Below, one piece after another: positions 38,305 through 47,477 of a DNA stretch of 64,000 nt; position 1 is the stretch's first letter, and every line of letters begins with the position of its first letter. The notes beneath the pieces were generated by a model that saw only the letters and a list, made by a program, of their open reading frames with translations, ran no database searches and had not been told where the DNA came from. Location of the stretch: NCBI RefSeq assembly GCF_000378985.1, contig NZ_KB905371.1, positions 248,001 through 312,000 of the forward strand, given 5' to 3'. The DNA comes from Ensifer sp. BR816 (GTDB taxonomy: Bacteria; Pseudomonadota; Alphaproteobacteria; Rhizobiales; Rhizobiaceae). The position numbers and the translations under genes were made by a program.

Positions 38305-39912
38305 ATGATGATAATGTCTTTAAAACCGGGGCATGATGGCGCGATTGCAGCACTGGATGCATCATCAGCGGAGCTCGTCTATTCATATGAGGCTGAGAAG
38401 GATAGCTTTCCCAGATATTCGCCCCTCACCCCAACTACGTTCCTCGATGCCGCTGGCTGCCTCGACGCCATCCCAGATGTAATCGCTATCGGTGGGTGGT
38501 CGAAGACGGGATTCGCGCACGGCAGTCCTGTCGCCACAGGCTACCGCGGGATAGCCGCAGGGTCGGAGGTTGTCGGCGAGAAGACGATCTTCGGCACGAG
38601 GGTGCACTTCTATTCCTCCACGCACGAGCGCTCCCATCTCTGGGGCTCCTACGGTATGTCGCCATTCCCCACCGGAATGCCCTGTTATGCACTGATCTGG
38701 GAAGGGGTGCTCGCAGATTTCTACGAAATCGGTGAGCGCCTGCAGGTTGCGCATTTGGGAAAAGTGATGGCGACCCCTGGCAACAAATATGCTTTCCTTT
38801 ATGCGCTTGCCGATCCGAAATTCACCTTGCCCAAAGGACAATTGCGCGACGAAGACCCCGGCAAGCTAATGGCGCTTTGCGCCTATGGGCAGCCCGGATC
38901 GCCTGACCGGGACGAGCAGGCGCTGATCGAGTTCCTGCTTCCGCGCGACAGTATTCTGCTCTCGCTGAGCAAGGAGGATCTGCGGGATTCTCCCTACTAC
39001 AACATTGGCGTAACCCATCAGAAGTTCACCAACCTCGCCAGGCGCGTTTCGGACGCCATCTTCGATTCCTTCCACACCTTTGCGAAGAAGAACTTGACAA
39101 AGGGGTTCCCGCTGCTGATTGCCGGCGGGTGCGGGTTGAATTGCGAGTGGAACCGCCGATGGATCGAAACAAACCTTTTCCCGGAAGTTTTCATTCCGCC
39201 GTGCACAAATGATTCAGGCTCAGCGATAGGGACCGCAGTCGACGCGATGCGGCATTTCACCGGCAATGCCAAAATCAAATGGAACGTCTATTCAGGTCAG
39301 CCTTTCGTTCTTGACGAGATCGACCGAACCGAACTCGAGGTCCATCCACTGGAATACGGCCAAGTGGCCTCGGCCTTGCTCAGCGACAAGGTGATCGGCT
39401 GGGTACAGGGGAATTGCGAAATCGGGCCGCGGGCGCTCGGCAACCGCTCAATTCTCGCGGCGCCTTTCTCAAACGCAACCCACGAGCGCTTAAATCGCAT
39501 CAAAAACCGGGAGGGTTTCCGCCCGATCGCGCCGGTTTGCCTGGAGCAGGATGTTGCGCTCCACTTCGACTTAGCACGCCCGTCGCCCTACATGCTTCTT
39601 TTCCAGAAGGTTCTCGATAGCCGGTTGAAGGCGGTCACGCATGTCGATGGAACAGCGCGGGCACAGACCGTTTCTCGCGAACAGAACCCGCGTCTCTTTC
39701 AACTGCTTACCTCGTTCAAGGCAAAAAGCGGGGTTGGTGTTCTTTGCAACACATCGCTAAACTTCAATGGCACCGGCTTCATTAATCGTGCAAGCGATTT
39801 GCTGACCTATGCCCGGGCCACCGGTCTCGACGGATTTGTTATCAATGATGCTTTTTATCTCTTCAAGGGGACACCCCCCACGGCGCCGAACCGACAGAAA
39901 GAGATTGTGTAG
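38305..39912 (+). CDS. O-carbamoyltransferase, NodU/CmcH family
   Basis: 535 residues from the ATG at 38305 (AGGAG 10 bp upstream; ATGs at 38308 and 38314 are alternatives). Family landmarks in order: KPGHDGAIAALDAS at the N-terminus, the metal-binding HERSH segment near residues 107-111, GGCGLN near 274-279, GPRALGNRSILA near 374-385, FRPIAP, and VGVLCNTSLNFNG near the C-terminus. The enzymes transfer the carbamoyl group of carbamoyl phosphate to a hydroxyl. NodU modifies Nod factor, while CmcH and TobZ modify antibiotics. The start and the AEKDSFPRYSPLTP segment look closer to CmcH than to NodU. The substrate is unknown. The same-strand biosynthetic genes at 41351-47477 are candidates for the rest of its pathway. 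Confidence 0.88.
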   Translation: MMIMSLKPGHDGAIAALDASSAELVYSYEAEKDSFPRYSPLTPTTFLDAAGCLDAIPDVIAIGGWSKTGFAHGSPVATGYRGIAAGSEVVGEKTIFGTRVHFYSSTHERSHLWGSYGMSPFPTGMPCYALIWEGVLADFYEIGERLQVAHLGKVMATPGNKYAFLYALADPKFTLPKGQLRDEDPGKLMALCAYGQPGSPDRDEQALIEFLLPRDSILLSLSKEDLRDSPYYNIGVTHQKFTNLARRVSDAIFDSFHTFAKKNLTKGFPLLIAGGCGLNCEWNRRWIETNLFPEVFIPPCTNDSGSAIGTAVDAMRHFTGNAKIKWNVYSGQPFVLDEIDRTELEVHPLEYGQVASALLSDKVIGWVQGNCEIGPRALGNRSILAAPFSNATHERLNRIKNREGFRPIAPVCLEQDVALHFDLARPSPYMLLFQKVLDSRLKAVTHVDGTARAQTVSREQNPRLFQLLTSFKAKSGVGVLCNTSLNFNGTGFINRASDLLTYARATGLDGFVINDAFYLFKGTPPTAPNRQKEIV

Positions 39913-40079
39913 CGGAGGAGAACGTATCCGTCCGCCAGTGCTCCCAACCCTTCTTGCGTGGGCCCTTAGTTTACGCCGTGAACTCATAAATCGGCGACGT
40001 GCGGCAGCATGCAAACCGGCGCTCACGAAGAGCGCCGGGAGTCCTGTCAGATCTGGGCCTAGCCATCGTCGACCGCACA
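39913..40079. other. short intergenic region
   Basis: Nothing recognised. Confidence 0.3.
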
Positions 40080-40170
40080 ATTCGCTGCCTGTCACGCAGG
40101 TGGATTCATCGGAGGCGAAAAACAGGACGGCTCTTGCGATCTCATCAAGGTACCGCTGCGGTGCATTGGG
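40080..40170 (-). pseudogene. short-chain dehydrogenase C-terminal scrap
   Basis: A minus-strand frame reads RYLDEIARAVLFFASDESTC then VTGSELCG, the conserved C-terminal block of classical SDR enzymes (DEIAxAVxFLASDxSxxVTG). Nothing else of the gene is present. It is divergent from the TetR gene, a common SDR/TetR pairing. Confidence 0.6.
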
Positions 40171-40173
40171 ATT

Positions 40174-40736
40174 ATGGGAAACGGCTCTCTGCCACCGCTA
40201 CCCCCCCGGAAATCACCGCGTCAGGGCCTAGCCATCGCCACCGTGGACGCTATTTTCGAGGCGACCATTCAGGTTTTGTTGAGCGATGGTCTGATTCGCC
40301 TGAACACCGCGCGCGTGGCGCGCCGTGCAGGCGTTTCGGTAGGGACACTGTACCAGTATTTCCCGAACAAGCAGGCCTTGCTCTTCGCGGTGCTGGAGCG
40401 ACACCTCGCGATGCTGGCAGGCGCCATAGAGAAAGCGTGTGTCGAAAACCCATGCGCTACGAAAGAGATGATCGCCGAGACCGTTGTGAAGGCCTATTTC
40501 AGGCGAAGATGGCGCAAGCCCAGGTCTCCCCCGCCCTCTATCGCATCGCCATGGAACTCGACGCCCGCGAGTTGATCGAGTTGGCGGCTCGGCGGAGTGC
40601 AAGGGCAATCGAGGCGATGCTGTCCACCATCGGCGATGGCCGTTTCGCCAATCCGAGCTTGGTCGCTCAGACCCTGACTGCTGCGCTTTACGGAACGCTT
40701 CCGGCCTTTTGCCACCGGGTTTTGATCCCCCGCTGA
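40174..40736 (+). pseudogene. TetR-family regulator, frameshifted
   Basis: The N-terminal TetR helix-turn-helix is complete (IFEATIQVLLSDGLIRLNTA, RVARRAGVSVGTLYQYFPNK). Near 40498 the frame shifts by one base (VVKAYF to QAKMAQAQVSPALYRIAMEL). The ligand domain then continues to 40736 in the second frame. A truncated DNA-binding protein of about 130 residues could still be made. Confidence 0.82.
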
Positions 40737-40859
40737 TGGTACCGAGGCCGAAAGACAGCTCACTATTATATTTCGCTCTCATCTCGCCGCCCACCAGAGC
40801 GGCATACCGGAAGCCAAGTGTTAGAGTACGAACCCGAAAACGGAGTTGAGGGCTGAAGT

Positions 40860-41230
40860 CTGGCGTCTTTCAGCCGCCTCAGGAGGGGAAAAAATGACGC
40901 GTCGACGGTACGAAGGGTCTCTCCTGCGGTCTGCATCGTGTCGAGAGGCTCATGCGCGAGAACGAACTGCGGGCTCGCCCGCGCCGCTGTGGGCTGCCGA
41001 AGGATTGGGCGTGCGAGCGGCGGCGTCAGACAATCTCCTCGACCGCGCCTTCGAGGCTTCGGCCCCGAACCAGAAATGGGTGGCCGACTTCACCTACATC
41101 TGGACCGCCGAAGGATGGCTCTACGTTGCGGCTGTCGTCGACCTGTTCTGGCGACCGGTCGCCTGTCGGAAGGACGGCGGAGTTACGTCGGCTTTCGTAC
41201 ATTTGTGTCATCATCATGCACCGCTATAGC
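40860..41230 (+). pseudogene. IS3-family OrfB remnant
   Basis: LLDRAFEASAPNQKWVADFT followed by YIWTAEGWLYVAAVVDLFWR is the conserved start of the IS3-type integrase core (first DDE Asp in VADFTYI). The upstream helix domain is broken and the second and third acidic residues are missing. Confidence 0.82.
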
Positions 41231-41350
41231 CAACCGAAGCAGCAGGGCTATGCTACCGTTTTCAGAGACTTATTCGTTTGGCACGGCACATGCTTGGCTG
41301 TCTGCAACGGTGCCAAGAAGCGTGGTGGTGATGGCAATTAGGGGTAAAAA

Positions 41351-42115
41351 ATGGATTTAGGGCTTGACGGCAAGGTGGCGATGGTCGCGGCCGCCTCCAG
41401 CGGCTTAGGTTTCGCCACAGCTGGGGAGTTAGCGAACGAAGGCTGCCGCCTGTCCATCTGTGGGCGGGATCCGCGGCGGCTAGAAAGAGCGGCGGATCGG
41501 TTGCGCAGCACAGGCGCGGAAGTGCTGGCGCGCGCGACCGATGTAACTGACTGCGCGGATGTAGCAGCTTGGGTTGCCAAGACAGCAGAGCATTTTCGGT
41601 GTATCGACATCTTGGTGACGAATTGCGGCGGCGTTGCTGCCGGGCCACCCTCGACCATGACGCCCAAGGATTTTGACGATGCGTTTGACCGAGTGCTTTT
41701 ACCTTCGATAAATCTAGTTTCGGCGGCCTTGCCGTATCTGCGCCGCTCGCGGGCGGGGCGAATATTAATGCTCGCTTCCGAGACTATTGTACGGACCCCG
41801 GTACATTTCGCGCTGTCGGGTGTCGCACGAGCAGGGCTAGTGCCCTACTGCCACACGCTCGTACAAGAATTGTCGGGGGAGAGCATCACCGTAAACGTGC
41901 TCGCTCCTGGAGCACACAGCACCGCGATTCACGAAGCCAATCGCCTCGGCGACCACGCAGAAGCCATCCGTGCGCTCGAAGATAGGACCCCGGCCCGACG
42001 CCTTGGCGATCCCCCGGAATTCGCAGCAGTTGCTGCATTCTTGGCCAGCGCCCGCGCGGCCTATGTCAGCGGCGCCCTGATCGTCATCGATGGTGGGCTA
42101 AGTGCAACCGTCTGA
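41351..42115 (+). CDS. short-chain dehydrogenase/reductase with altered active site
   Basis: 254 residues, AGGGGT ahead of the ATG. The N-terminal Rossmann loop is AAASSGLG (residues 13-20), and the NAG motif is replaced by TNCGG. Ser143 is in place (LASETI). Where YxxxK should be, the sequence reads SGVAR (about 156-160), so the catalytic Tyr and Lys are not conserved. Such variants exist among 3-oxoacyl-ACP-reductase-like proteins; their chemistry is unclear. First gene of the same-strand run to 47477. Confidence 0.82.
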   Translation: MDLGLDGKVAMVAAASSGLGFATAGELANEGCRLSICGRDPRRLERAADRLRSTGAEVLARATDVTDCADVAAWVAKTAEHFRCIDILVTNCGGVAAGPPSTMTPKDFDDAFDRVLLPSINLVSAALPYLRRSRAGRILMLASETIVRTPVHFALSGVARAGLVPYCHTLVQELSGESITVNVLAPGAHSTAIHEANRLGDHAEAIRALEDRTPARRLGDPPEFAAVAAFLASARAAYVSGALIVIDGGLSATV

Positions 42116-42142
42116 ACAATTCGTCGCACCAGGAGCCGTCGC

Positions 42143-43351
42143 ATGAACGAAGCCCACGCAAACAGAACCGTCATCGATCTCGGCCGGTCAATCGCACATG
42201 CGTGTATTCGCGATCGTTTTGAGCAGGAAGTCACTCTCCCCTTTAGTCTTCTGACGCTTGAAAATTACTCCGCCAACCGGCCGACGCCGCGCCCGATAGT
42301 TCGCGATCAATTCAAAGTAGTCGATCTTTCACAGCGCGAGCCGGGTTACTGCTATGAAATGAATTCTGAAGAGGTGGTTGACGCAGTTGAGGGAGTCGAC
42401 GCGCTTCCTGAGTTCCAACGCGCCTTTGGTTATGCCGAACCGGTTAATCTCTATCCCACATGCGCCTGGATTGGCGCGCACGAGGCGATGTTGAGCGATA
42501 CGGGAGCGCTACCTTCATTTGTTGCCACACGGCTGGTGCCGCGGCCCTTTACAGCTGAGAACCACTCCCTTCTGAGCAGGCCTCATGGACTCCTCAACAT
42601 GCCCAGCATTACTAACGTGGAGCGGGTCTCGAGGCATCCGCGTATCTGCGCTCTCGAGGCCTTCAACACGGTGGAGCAAGGGGCGGCCGGGGGAGGTATG
42701 CTCCTCAAACCTCGCGATTGCAGGACACTGGTGCAGACCTCGGATACTGTCCGAAAGCTTGAATTAAGTGGAACTCGCATCACTCGTACTCGGCTTGCGC
42801 CCGGAAACCAAGGCATTGAGGGCGAGTTTGACCTTGGCACGCGTCTTTTCGAGGCAGCTTGCGCCACGGTGAAGATTGGAGAAGCCGGCAAAGCGACGGA
42901 TGGAAACCGAATTTACCGGATTGAAGCTTCATTCAAGGAGCGCCTTGTGAAGCTGTCGATTGCAGTTGTGAAGTTCGAAATCCGCCTGATTGGGACAACG
43001 GAGGAGCATCGCAATGTCTTCTTCTACTATGGTGTGCTCATGGCGGGTGGCGCGGTCATCGCGCTTCAAAACAATGCGTTCATGCTACAATTGGCGGCAG
43101 TTTGCTTCGGTCTGACCTTCTATGCAGTCTATGGCTTGATTCCAGCCGCCATCAGCAAGGCCATGCCTGAAAACGCCACGAGCATATTCGCGATCGCCAC
43201 TGTCTTGCTAGGGTTCGGCACAACCTTTGGGAAATTCACGGGCGGACTATCTTCAAAACAGCGTCGGTCCTTTCCAAGGTATTTACCTTGGTGTCGGGGC
43301 ATTGCCGCTCTTGCGATTTGCATCATGCTGATCTTGCCTGCTGAACGCTGA
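42143..43351 (+). CDS. unrecognised N-terminal domain fused in frame to a decayed MFS C-terminus
   Basis: 402 residues with AGGAG before the ATG, 27 bp after the SDR. I do not recognise residues 1-270; they contain EPVNLYPTCAWIGAHEAML and NVERVSRHPRICALEAFNTV. From about residue 288 (FFYYGVLMAGGAVIALQNNA) the sequence is the C-terminal membrane half of an MFS transporter. Between about 43250 and 43310 the frame is shifted twice: the alternative frame reads YLQNSVGPFQGIYLGVGALP, the true transporter sequence. I infer a chimeric ORF whose transporter part is dead. Whether the N-terminal part is functional is unknown. Confidence 0.5.
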   Translation: MNEAHANRTVIDLGRSIAHACIRDRFEQEVTLPFSLLTLENYSANRPTPRPIVRDQFKVVDLSQREPGYCYEMNSEEVVDAVEGVDALPEFQRAFGYAEPVNLYPTCAWIGAHEAMLSDTGALPSFVATRLVPRPFTAENHSLLSRPHGLLNMPSITNVERVSRHPRICALEAFNTVEQGAAGGGMLLKPRDCRTLVQTSDTVRKLELSGTRITRTRLAPGNQGIEGEFDLGTRLFEAACATVKIGEAGKATDGNRIYRIEASFKERLVKLSIAVVKFEIRLIGTTEEHRNVFFYYGVLMAGGAVIALQNNAFMLQLAAVCFGLTFYAVYGLIPAAISKAMPENATSIFAIATVLLGFGTTFGKFTGGLSSKQRRSFPRYLPWCRGIAALAICIMLILPAER

Positions 43352-43400
43352 CCTTGACCTGAACTAAAGCGAAAATCATAGCTGGAGTGGGTAAACTATC

Positions 43401-44207
43401 ATGCCTGATACAACTCGTAATTCTGCAGTTGGTGCAGAGGGATACCAGGAGCTCTTCGGAATTGATGGCAAGGTAGTCTGCATTTCAGGCTCAAGCCGCG
43501 GCCTAGGGAAGTCGCTCGCCACCTGCTTTGGACGGTTGGGTGCGAAGGTTGTCCTTTCCTCGCACAATATCGAAGAGCTGGCCGAAGCAGAGGCCGAACT
43601 TGCGGGCCAAGGAATCAACGTGACAGCAATCCGCGCTGATGTACGGTCGCACGACGATTGCAAGGCACTGATCAGTGGCACGGTCGACTGGTTTGGGCAG
43701 ATCGATGTGATGGTCTGCAACGCAGGTATTGACATCATTAAGCCAGCGCATTCATATGAAGAGCCGGAATGGGACGAAGTTGTCGATACCAATCTACGTG
43801 GCTACTACTATTGTGCCAAGTTTGCCGCCCAAGCAATGCTGGATCAAGGCGGCGGAAGCATCATCATGACTTCCTCGGTCGCCAGTTCGCTCGGCATACC
43901 GGGCCTGACTGTCTATGCTGCAAGTAAGGGTGGCGTCAATCAACTAACGCGCACAATGGCGGTAGAATGGGCCAATAAGGATATTCGTGTAAACGCCGTC
44001 GCACCTGGATTCATCAACAACTTCATGGATGGGGTGCATCCTAATCTCGATAGCCCTTATCAGCGCCGCGCAATGGAACTCACTCCGATGCGACGCCGCG
44101 GCAATTTGTCCGAGTATTTCGGGCCTTACATTTTCCTCGCCAGCCCAGCCGCATCGTTCGTAACAGGCGAGATTCTCTATGTCGATGGGGGCTACGCCGC
44201 GAGCTGA
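43401..44207 (+). CDS. short-chain dehydrogenase/reductase, classical
   Basis: 268 residues. Canonical motifs: GSSRGLG (30-36), CNAG (106-109), Ser in IIMTSSVASS and YAASK (172-176), and the C-terminal ASFVTGEILYVDGG. NAD(P)-dependent oxidoreductase acting on an alcohol/ketone, substrate unknown. It is followed 18 bp later by the DRE-TIM gene. Intact and unlike the first SDR of the cluster in having the full active site. Confidence 0.9.
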   Translation: MPDTTRNSAVGAEGYQELFGIDGKVVCISGSSRGLGKSLATCFGRLGAKVVLSSHNIEELAEAEAELAGQGINVTAIRADVRSHDDCKALISGTVDWFGQIDVMVCNAGIDIIKPAHSYEEPEWDEVVDTNLRGYYYCAKFAAQAMLDQGGGSIIMTSSVASSLGIPGLTVYAASKGGVNQLTRTMAVEWANKDIRVNAVAPGFINNFMDGVHPNLDSPYQRRAMELTPMRRRGNLSEYFGPYIFLASPAASFVTGEILYVDGGYAAS

Positions 44208-44225
44208 TGCAGGAGGAGGCTGGGC

Positions 44226-45248
44226 ATGTTAAGCACAATACCAGATGAAGTGAACTTCCTAGACTGCACCTTGCGCGACGGTGGCTATTACACAGGTTGG
44301 GATTTCGCGCCGGAACTGGTGTCGGACTATGTTGCTACCATCAACACTCTCCCAGTGCGCATGGTCGAGTTAGGGCTCGCCGGAAAGCCTGAGAGCCACG
44401 GATATTTCGCCAGTGTGACGAGTTCTAAGGCCGAACAGGTGGCTGCTGGTCTTCTGGTCAAGGCATGCGTGATGATCGATGCCAAGGATGTGCTTGCGAG
44501 CGAACTGCCTATACCCCTTGCCGTGATCCGCCTGACAGAAGGACTAGTGCCAGGGCATATCACGACCGTCCGCGTGGCGGCGCATTACAGCAACTTGGCT
44601 GCCTGCCGGAACATTTGCGCTGAGTTGTCTCACAGGGGCTTCCGAGTGTTTTTGAATCTCATGCAGATCGATGCAGCAAATGCTGCAGAAGTTGAGATGT
44701 GCCTGAAAGAGGTAACACAAATCGACAACATCGACGTGCTTTATATTGCCGATTCCTTTGGCTCTATGAAGCCGACTCGCGTTCAAGAATTTGTTGGCCG
44801 ATTTGCGGGTCGAATTGAGCCTGACATTGGATTCCACGGCCATGACAACCGCGGATTTGCATTGGTCAATTCAGTGGCCGCCGCGATGGCGGGAGCTACC
44901 TGGATAGACTGCACCATGGGCGGCATGGGCCGCGGGGCAGGAAATACAGCTAGTGAGCAACTCTTACCGCTTCTCGCTCACCTCGAAACATCCAAGGAAC
45001 GGGTGCTCCTCGAGCACGTCCTGCGTCACTTTGAACCGCTTCGCAAACAATATGGGTGGGGCAGCAGCGCGGCATATCAATTCGCGGGCTCAAACTTTAT
45101 CCATCCGTCCTATGTTCAAAAGCTACGTGAAGGCGGGGCATTGGCTGACGCGGCGATTATCAGGCGCCTTTCGGACCTCCGCGCCGATGAACGGATGAGT
45201 TTCGCCAATGAAAAACTATCGGCGCTGATGGCCCAGGACATCGCCTGA
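44226..45248 (+). CDS. DRE-TIM metallolyase-family aldolase (HOA/HMGL-like)
   Basis: 340 residues; an ATG with AGGAGG upstream. The DRE signature is present as FLDCTLRDGGYYTGWDF (metal-binding Asp). Further on are FLNLMQIDAA and the metal-binding HxH in IGFHGHDNRGFALVNSVAAA. The family includes 4-hydroxy-2-oxovalerate aldolase, HMG-CoA lyase and isopropylmalate synthase. The GGYY variant occurs in the less studied aldolase-like branch. Predicted to make or break a C-C bond on a 2-oxo acid; substrate unknown. Coupled to its neighbours. Confidence 0.85.
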   Translation: MLSTIPDEVNFLDCTLRDGGYYTGWDFAPELVSDYVATINTLPVRMVELGLAGKPESHGYFASVTSSKAEQVAAGLLVKACVMIDAKDVLASELPIPLAVIRLTEGLVPGHITTVRVAAHYSNLAACRNICAELSHRGFRVFLNLMQIDAANAAEVEMCLKEVTQIDNIDVLYIADSFGSMKPTRVQEFVGRFAGRIEPDIGFHGHDNRGFALVNSVAAAMAGATWIDCTMGGMGRGAGNTASEQLLPLLAHLETSKERVLLEHVLRHFEPLRKQYGWGSSAAYQFAGSNFIHPSYVQKLREGGALADAAIIRRLSDLRADERMSFANEKLSALMAQDIA

Positions 45249-45298
45249 TCGAAGATATCTCTGTTTCGGTGCCCTTTTTTCCCAATTTGGAGGAAGCC

Positions 45299-46528
45299 AT
45301 GGCTCTACCAAATGCGGTTGTGAAACCATCGGTCCTCCCGTCCGATCCGCGGTTTTCATCAGGCCCTTGCCGTAAACATCCCGGTTGGAGCGTGCACCCA
45401 ACTATGCTGCGCTATGTTGGACGAAGTCACCGGAGCTCCGAGGGAACAGAAAGGCTGGGAGAGATAATCAGGCGCATGGGCTCTTTGCTAGAGCTGCCTG
45501 ATAGCTGGCTCTGCGGAATCGTGCCGGGTTCGGGCACTGGGGCCTGCAGCATGGCCTTACAAAATCTACTCGGTCCGTTTCCCATCGAGACATTCTTGTC
45601 AGACAGCTTCTCGCAGTATTGGGCAAATGAGATCGATACGTTGGGGCTTGCCCCCCAAAAGCGGCACATTTGTGCTTACGGCGATTTTCCGAAAACTAGC
45701 AGGACCGACCCCAATCACGACATCGTTCTGGTGCTAAACGGCACCAGCAGCGGCGTTTGTCCACCGGATCTTGACTGGATTGTTCCTGACCGTGCCGGGC
45801 TTGTGATCGCAGATGCCGTCTCGGCAGCTTTTACGAGGCACATCGACTTCGATCGGATCGATGTTCTATGCTGGTCATGGCAGAAGGCGCTTGGCGGCGA
45901 AGGCGGCCATGGCATGATCGCGCTCTCGCCTCGAGCCCAGGCGCGGCTGAAAGCCGGCGGACGTAAGCCTGTAGCCAGGCTCATGAGACTACACAGCCCC
46001 GACGGATCTGTGAACCAAGCGTTCTTTGGCGGCCGGACGATCGCGACCCCCAGCATGTTCGCCGTCGAGGATATCCACTCTGCGCTCGACTGGGCCGAAG
46101 CGTGCGGCGGATTACCCGCGCTTCTGAACAGGGTTGCCAATAACTATGCTGTGATGGCCGACTGGGTGAACTCTACTCCTTGGATTGATTGGATTTGCAC
46201 CAATCCGGCAGCACGCTCCAACTGTTCAATTACTCTTCGGCTTGTACGAGAGCAACTCGCTGCCGGCGAGAAAGAGGACGGTAAAATCGTTGCGGGGATG
46301 ATCCGTCTACTGGAAGCCGAAGGCGCGGCTTTTGACATCTGGAGCTACGGTGACGCGCCACCGGGATTTCGGATATGGGCGGGGCCTACGGTCGAGGCGG
46401 ATGATTTGGCGATTTTATGCGAGTGGCTGGCCTGGGCCTATAGCGAGACGTGCGAGGCCAGCATACCACGCGAAGCGATAGTCGTGCGTGACAGTGGGTT
46501 TGTTCAGGGCTCATATCATGACCAATGA
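45299..46528 (+). CDS. class-V aminotransferase, SerC-like
   Basis: 409 residues from the ATG at 45299 (TTGGAGG upstream). It resembles alphaproteobacterial phosphoserine aminotransferase: RFSSGPCRKHPGW at the start, GIVPGSGTGACSMAL, ADAVSAAF with the PLP-nitrogen Asp172, and SWQKALGGEGG with the PLP Lys196. The housekeeping SerC substrate is phosphohydroxypyruvate. In this cluster, a phosphorylated or hydroxy 2-oxo acid from the DRE-TIM enzyme is a plausible acceptor, but that is inference. Overlaps the HAD gene by 11 bp. Confidence 0.87.
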   Translation: MALPNAVVKPSVLPSDPRFSSGPCRKHPGWSVHPTMLRYVGRSHRSSEGTERLGEIIRRMGSLLELPDSWLCGIVPGSGTGACSMALQNLLGPFPIETFLSDSFSQYWANEIDTLGLAPQKRHICAYGDFPKTSRTDPNHDIVLVLNGTSSGVCPPDLDWIVPDRAGLVIADAVSAAFTRHIDFDRIDVLCWSWQKALGGEGGHGMIALSPRAQARLKAGGRKPVARLMRLHSPDGSVNQAFFGGRTIATPSMFAVEDIHSALDWAEACGGLPALLNRVANNYAVMADWVNSTPWIDWICTNPAARSNCSITLRLVREQLAAGEKEDGKIVAGMIRLLEAEGAAFDIWSYGDAPPGFRIWAGPTVEADDLAILCEWLAWAYSETCEASIPREAIVVRDSGFVQGSYHDQ

Positions 46529-47477
46529 TACTCAACTGGCAGATTGCTATGATGCGATACTTTTCGACGCGACGGGGGTCCTGATCAGCGAAAATGAAGC
46601 CCTCCCCGGCGCTGCTGATATCTTGGCTCGACTCAATTTGTCCGGCCAGCCATATTACATCGTGACGAATATCAGCAGTGGATCGGATGAAACGATATTC
46701 GCACGCCTCCGCGGCGCGGGTCTTCCGATTCCGGCGGTCGACCGTATCGTGTCCGCGGGAGGTGTTGCGCGACATCGCGTACTCGAAGAGCTGGCGGCCG
46801 GGCGGCTAGTTTCCTATGTGGGCAGTGCACACGCTGCGCATGACATCTTCGGCAAGCATCCAAATCTTCATTGCGCTGACACGGCCGAGACATTCGACAC
46901 ACTCGTAGTGATGGATGACGAGGGTTTCGATTTTAAACGGGCTGCCGATCACATCCTGTCGACCTTTCGACGCACACTGATCGAGACGGGCGAAATGCCC
47001 CGTATGATAGCGGCAAACGCGGACGTCATTTATCCCAGCAAGAACGGCTCGCTCGTCTTTGGACCAAGTATAATAGCTCCAATGCTTCAGGCAGGACTTT
47101 CGCCCTTCGGTGCTCCTCCAATCTCAGTAGAGTTTATGGGCAAGCCAGGAAGAGCGATTTTCGAAGAGTGCATTGCTCGGGCCGGTACCGACCGTCTTTT
47201 GATGGTCGGCGATCAGGTTGATACTGATATCAAGGGCGCAAAGGCTGCCGGGCTCGACGCACTTCTCGTAACCACGGGCCTCAACAACTGCGGCGAGTTG
47301 CGTCTAGACGAGAACGGCGCTCCCGATTATGTCGCAAAGAACCTCGACCAGATTTTCGACGGCAGTTTGTTTCCACACCTTCGAACGGCGATGCATCCCA
47401 GTACAACAGATCAGGTTTGGGCAGCTTGGAGCAAGAAGCGCGGAGCGGACAAGGCTGGTCTTGGCGGCAGCGGTTGA
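46518..47477 (+). CDS. HAD-IIA (NagD-like) protein with altered motif I
   Basis: 319 residues from the ATG at 46518 inside the end of the aminotransferase gene. HAD motif I is ILFDATGVL: nucleophile Asp17 kept but the usual second Asp is Thr19. Motif II YIVTN, motif III Lys in FMGKPG, and motif IV MVGDQVDTDIKGAKAAG are normal. Loss of the general acid Asp often lowers phosphatase activity or marks other HAD chemistry. Together with a SerC-like enzyme it could handle a phosphorylated intermediate. Last gene of the cluster. Confidence 0.86.
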   Translation: MTNDTQLADCYDAILFDATGVLISENEALPGAADILARLNLSGQPYYIVTNISSGSDETIFARLRGAGLPIPAVDRIVSAGGVARHRVLEELAAGRLVSYVGSAHAAHDIFGKHPNLHCADTAETFDTLVVMDDEGFDFKRAADHILSTFRRTLIETGEMPRMIAANADVIYPSKNGSLVFGPSIIAPMLQAGLSPFGAPPISVEFMGKPGRAIFEECIARAGTDRLLMVGDQVDTDIKGAKAAGLDALLVTTGLNNCGELRLDENGAPDYVAKNLDQIFDGSLFPHLRTAMHPSTTDQVWAAWSKKRGADKAGLGGSG

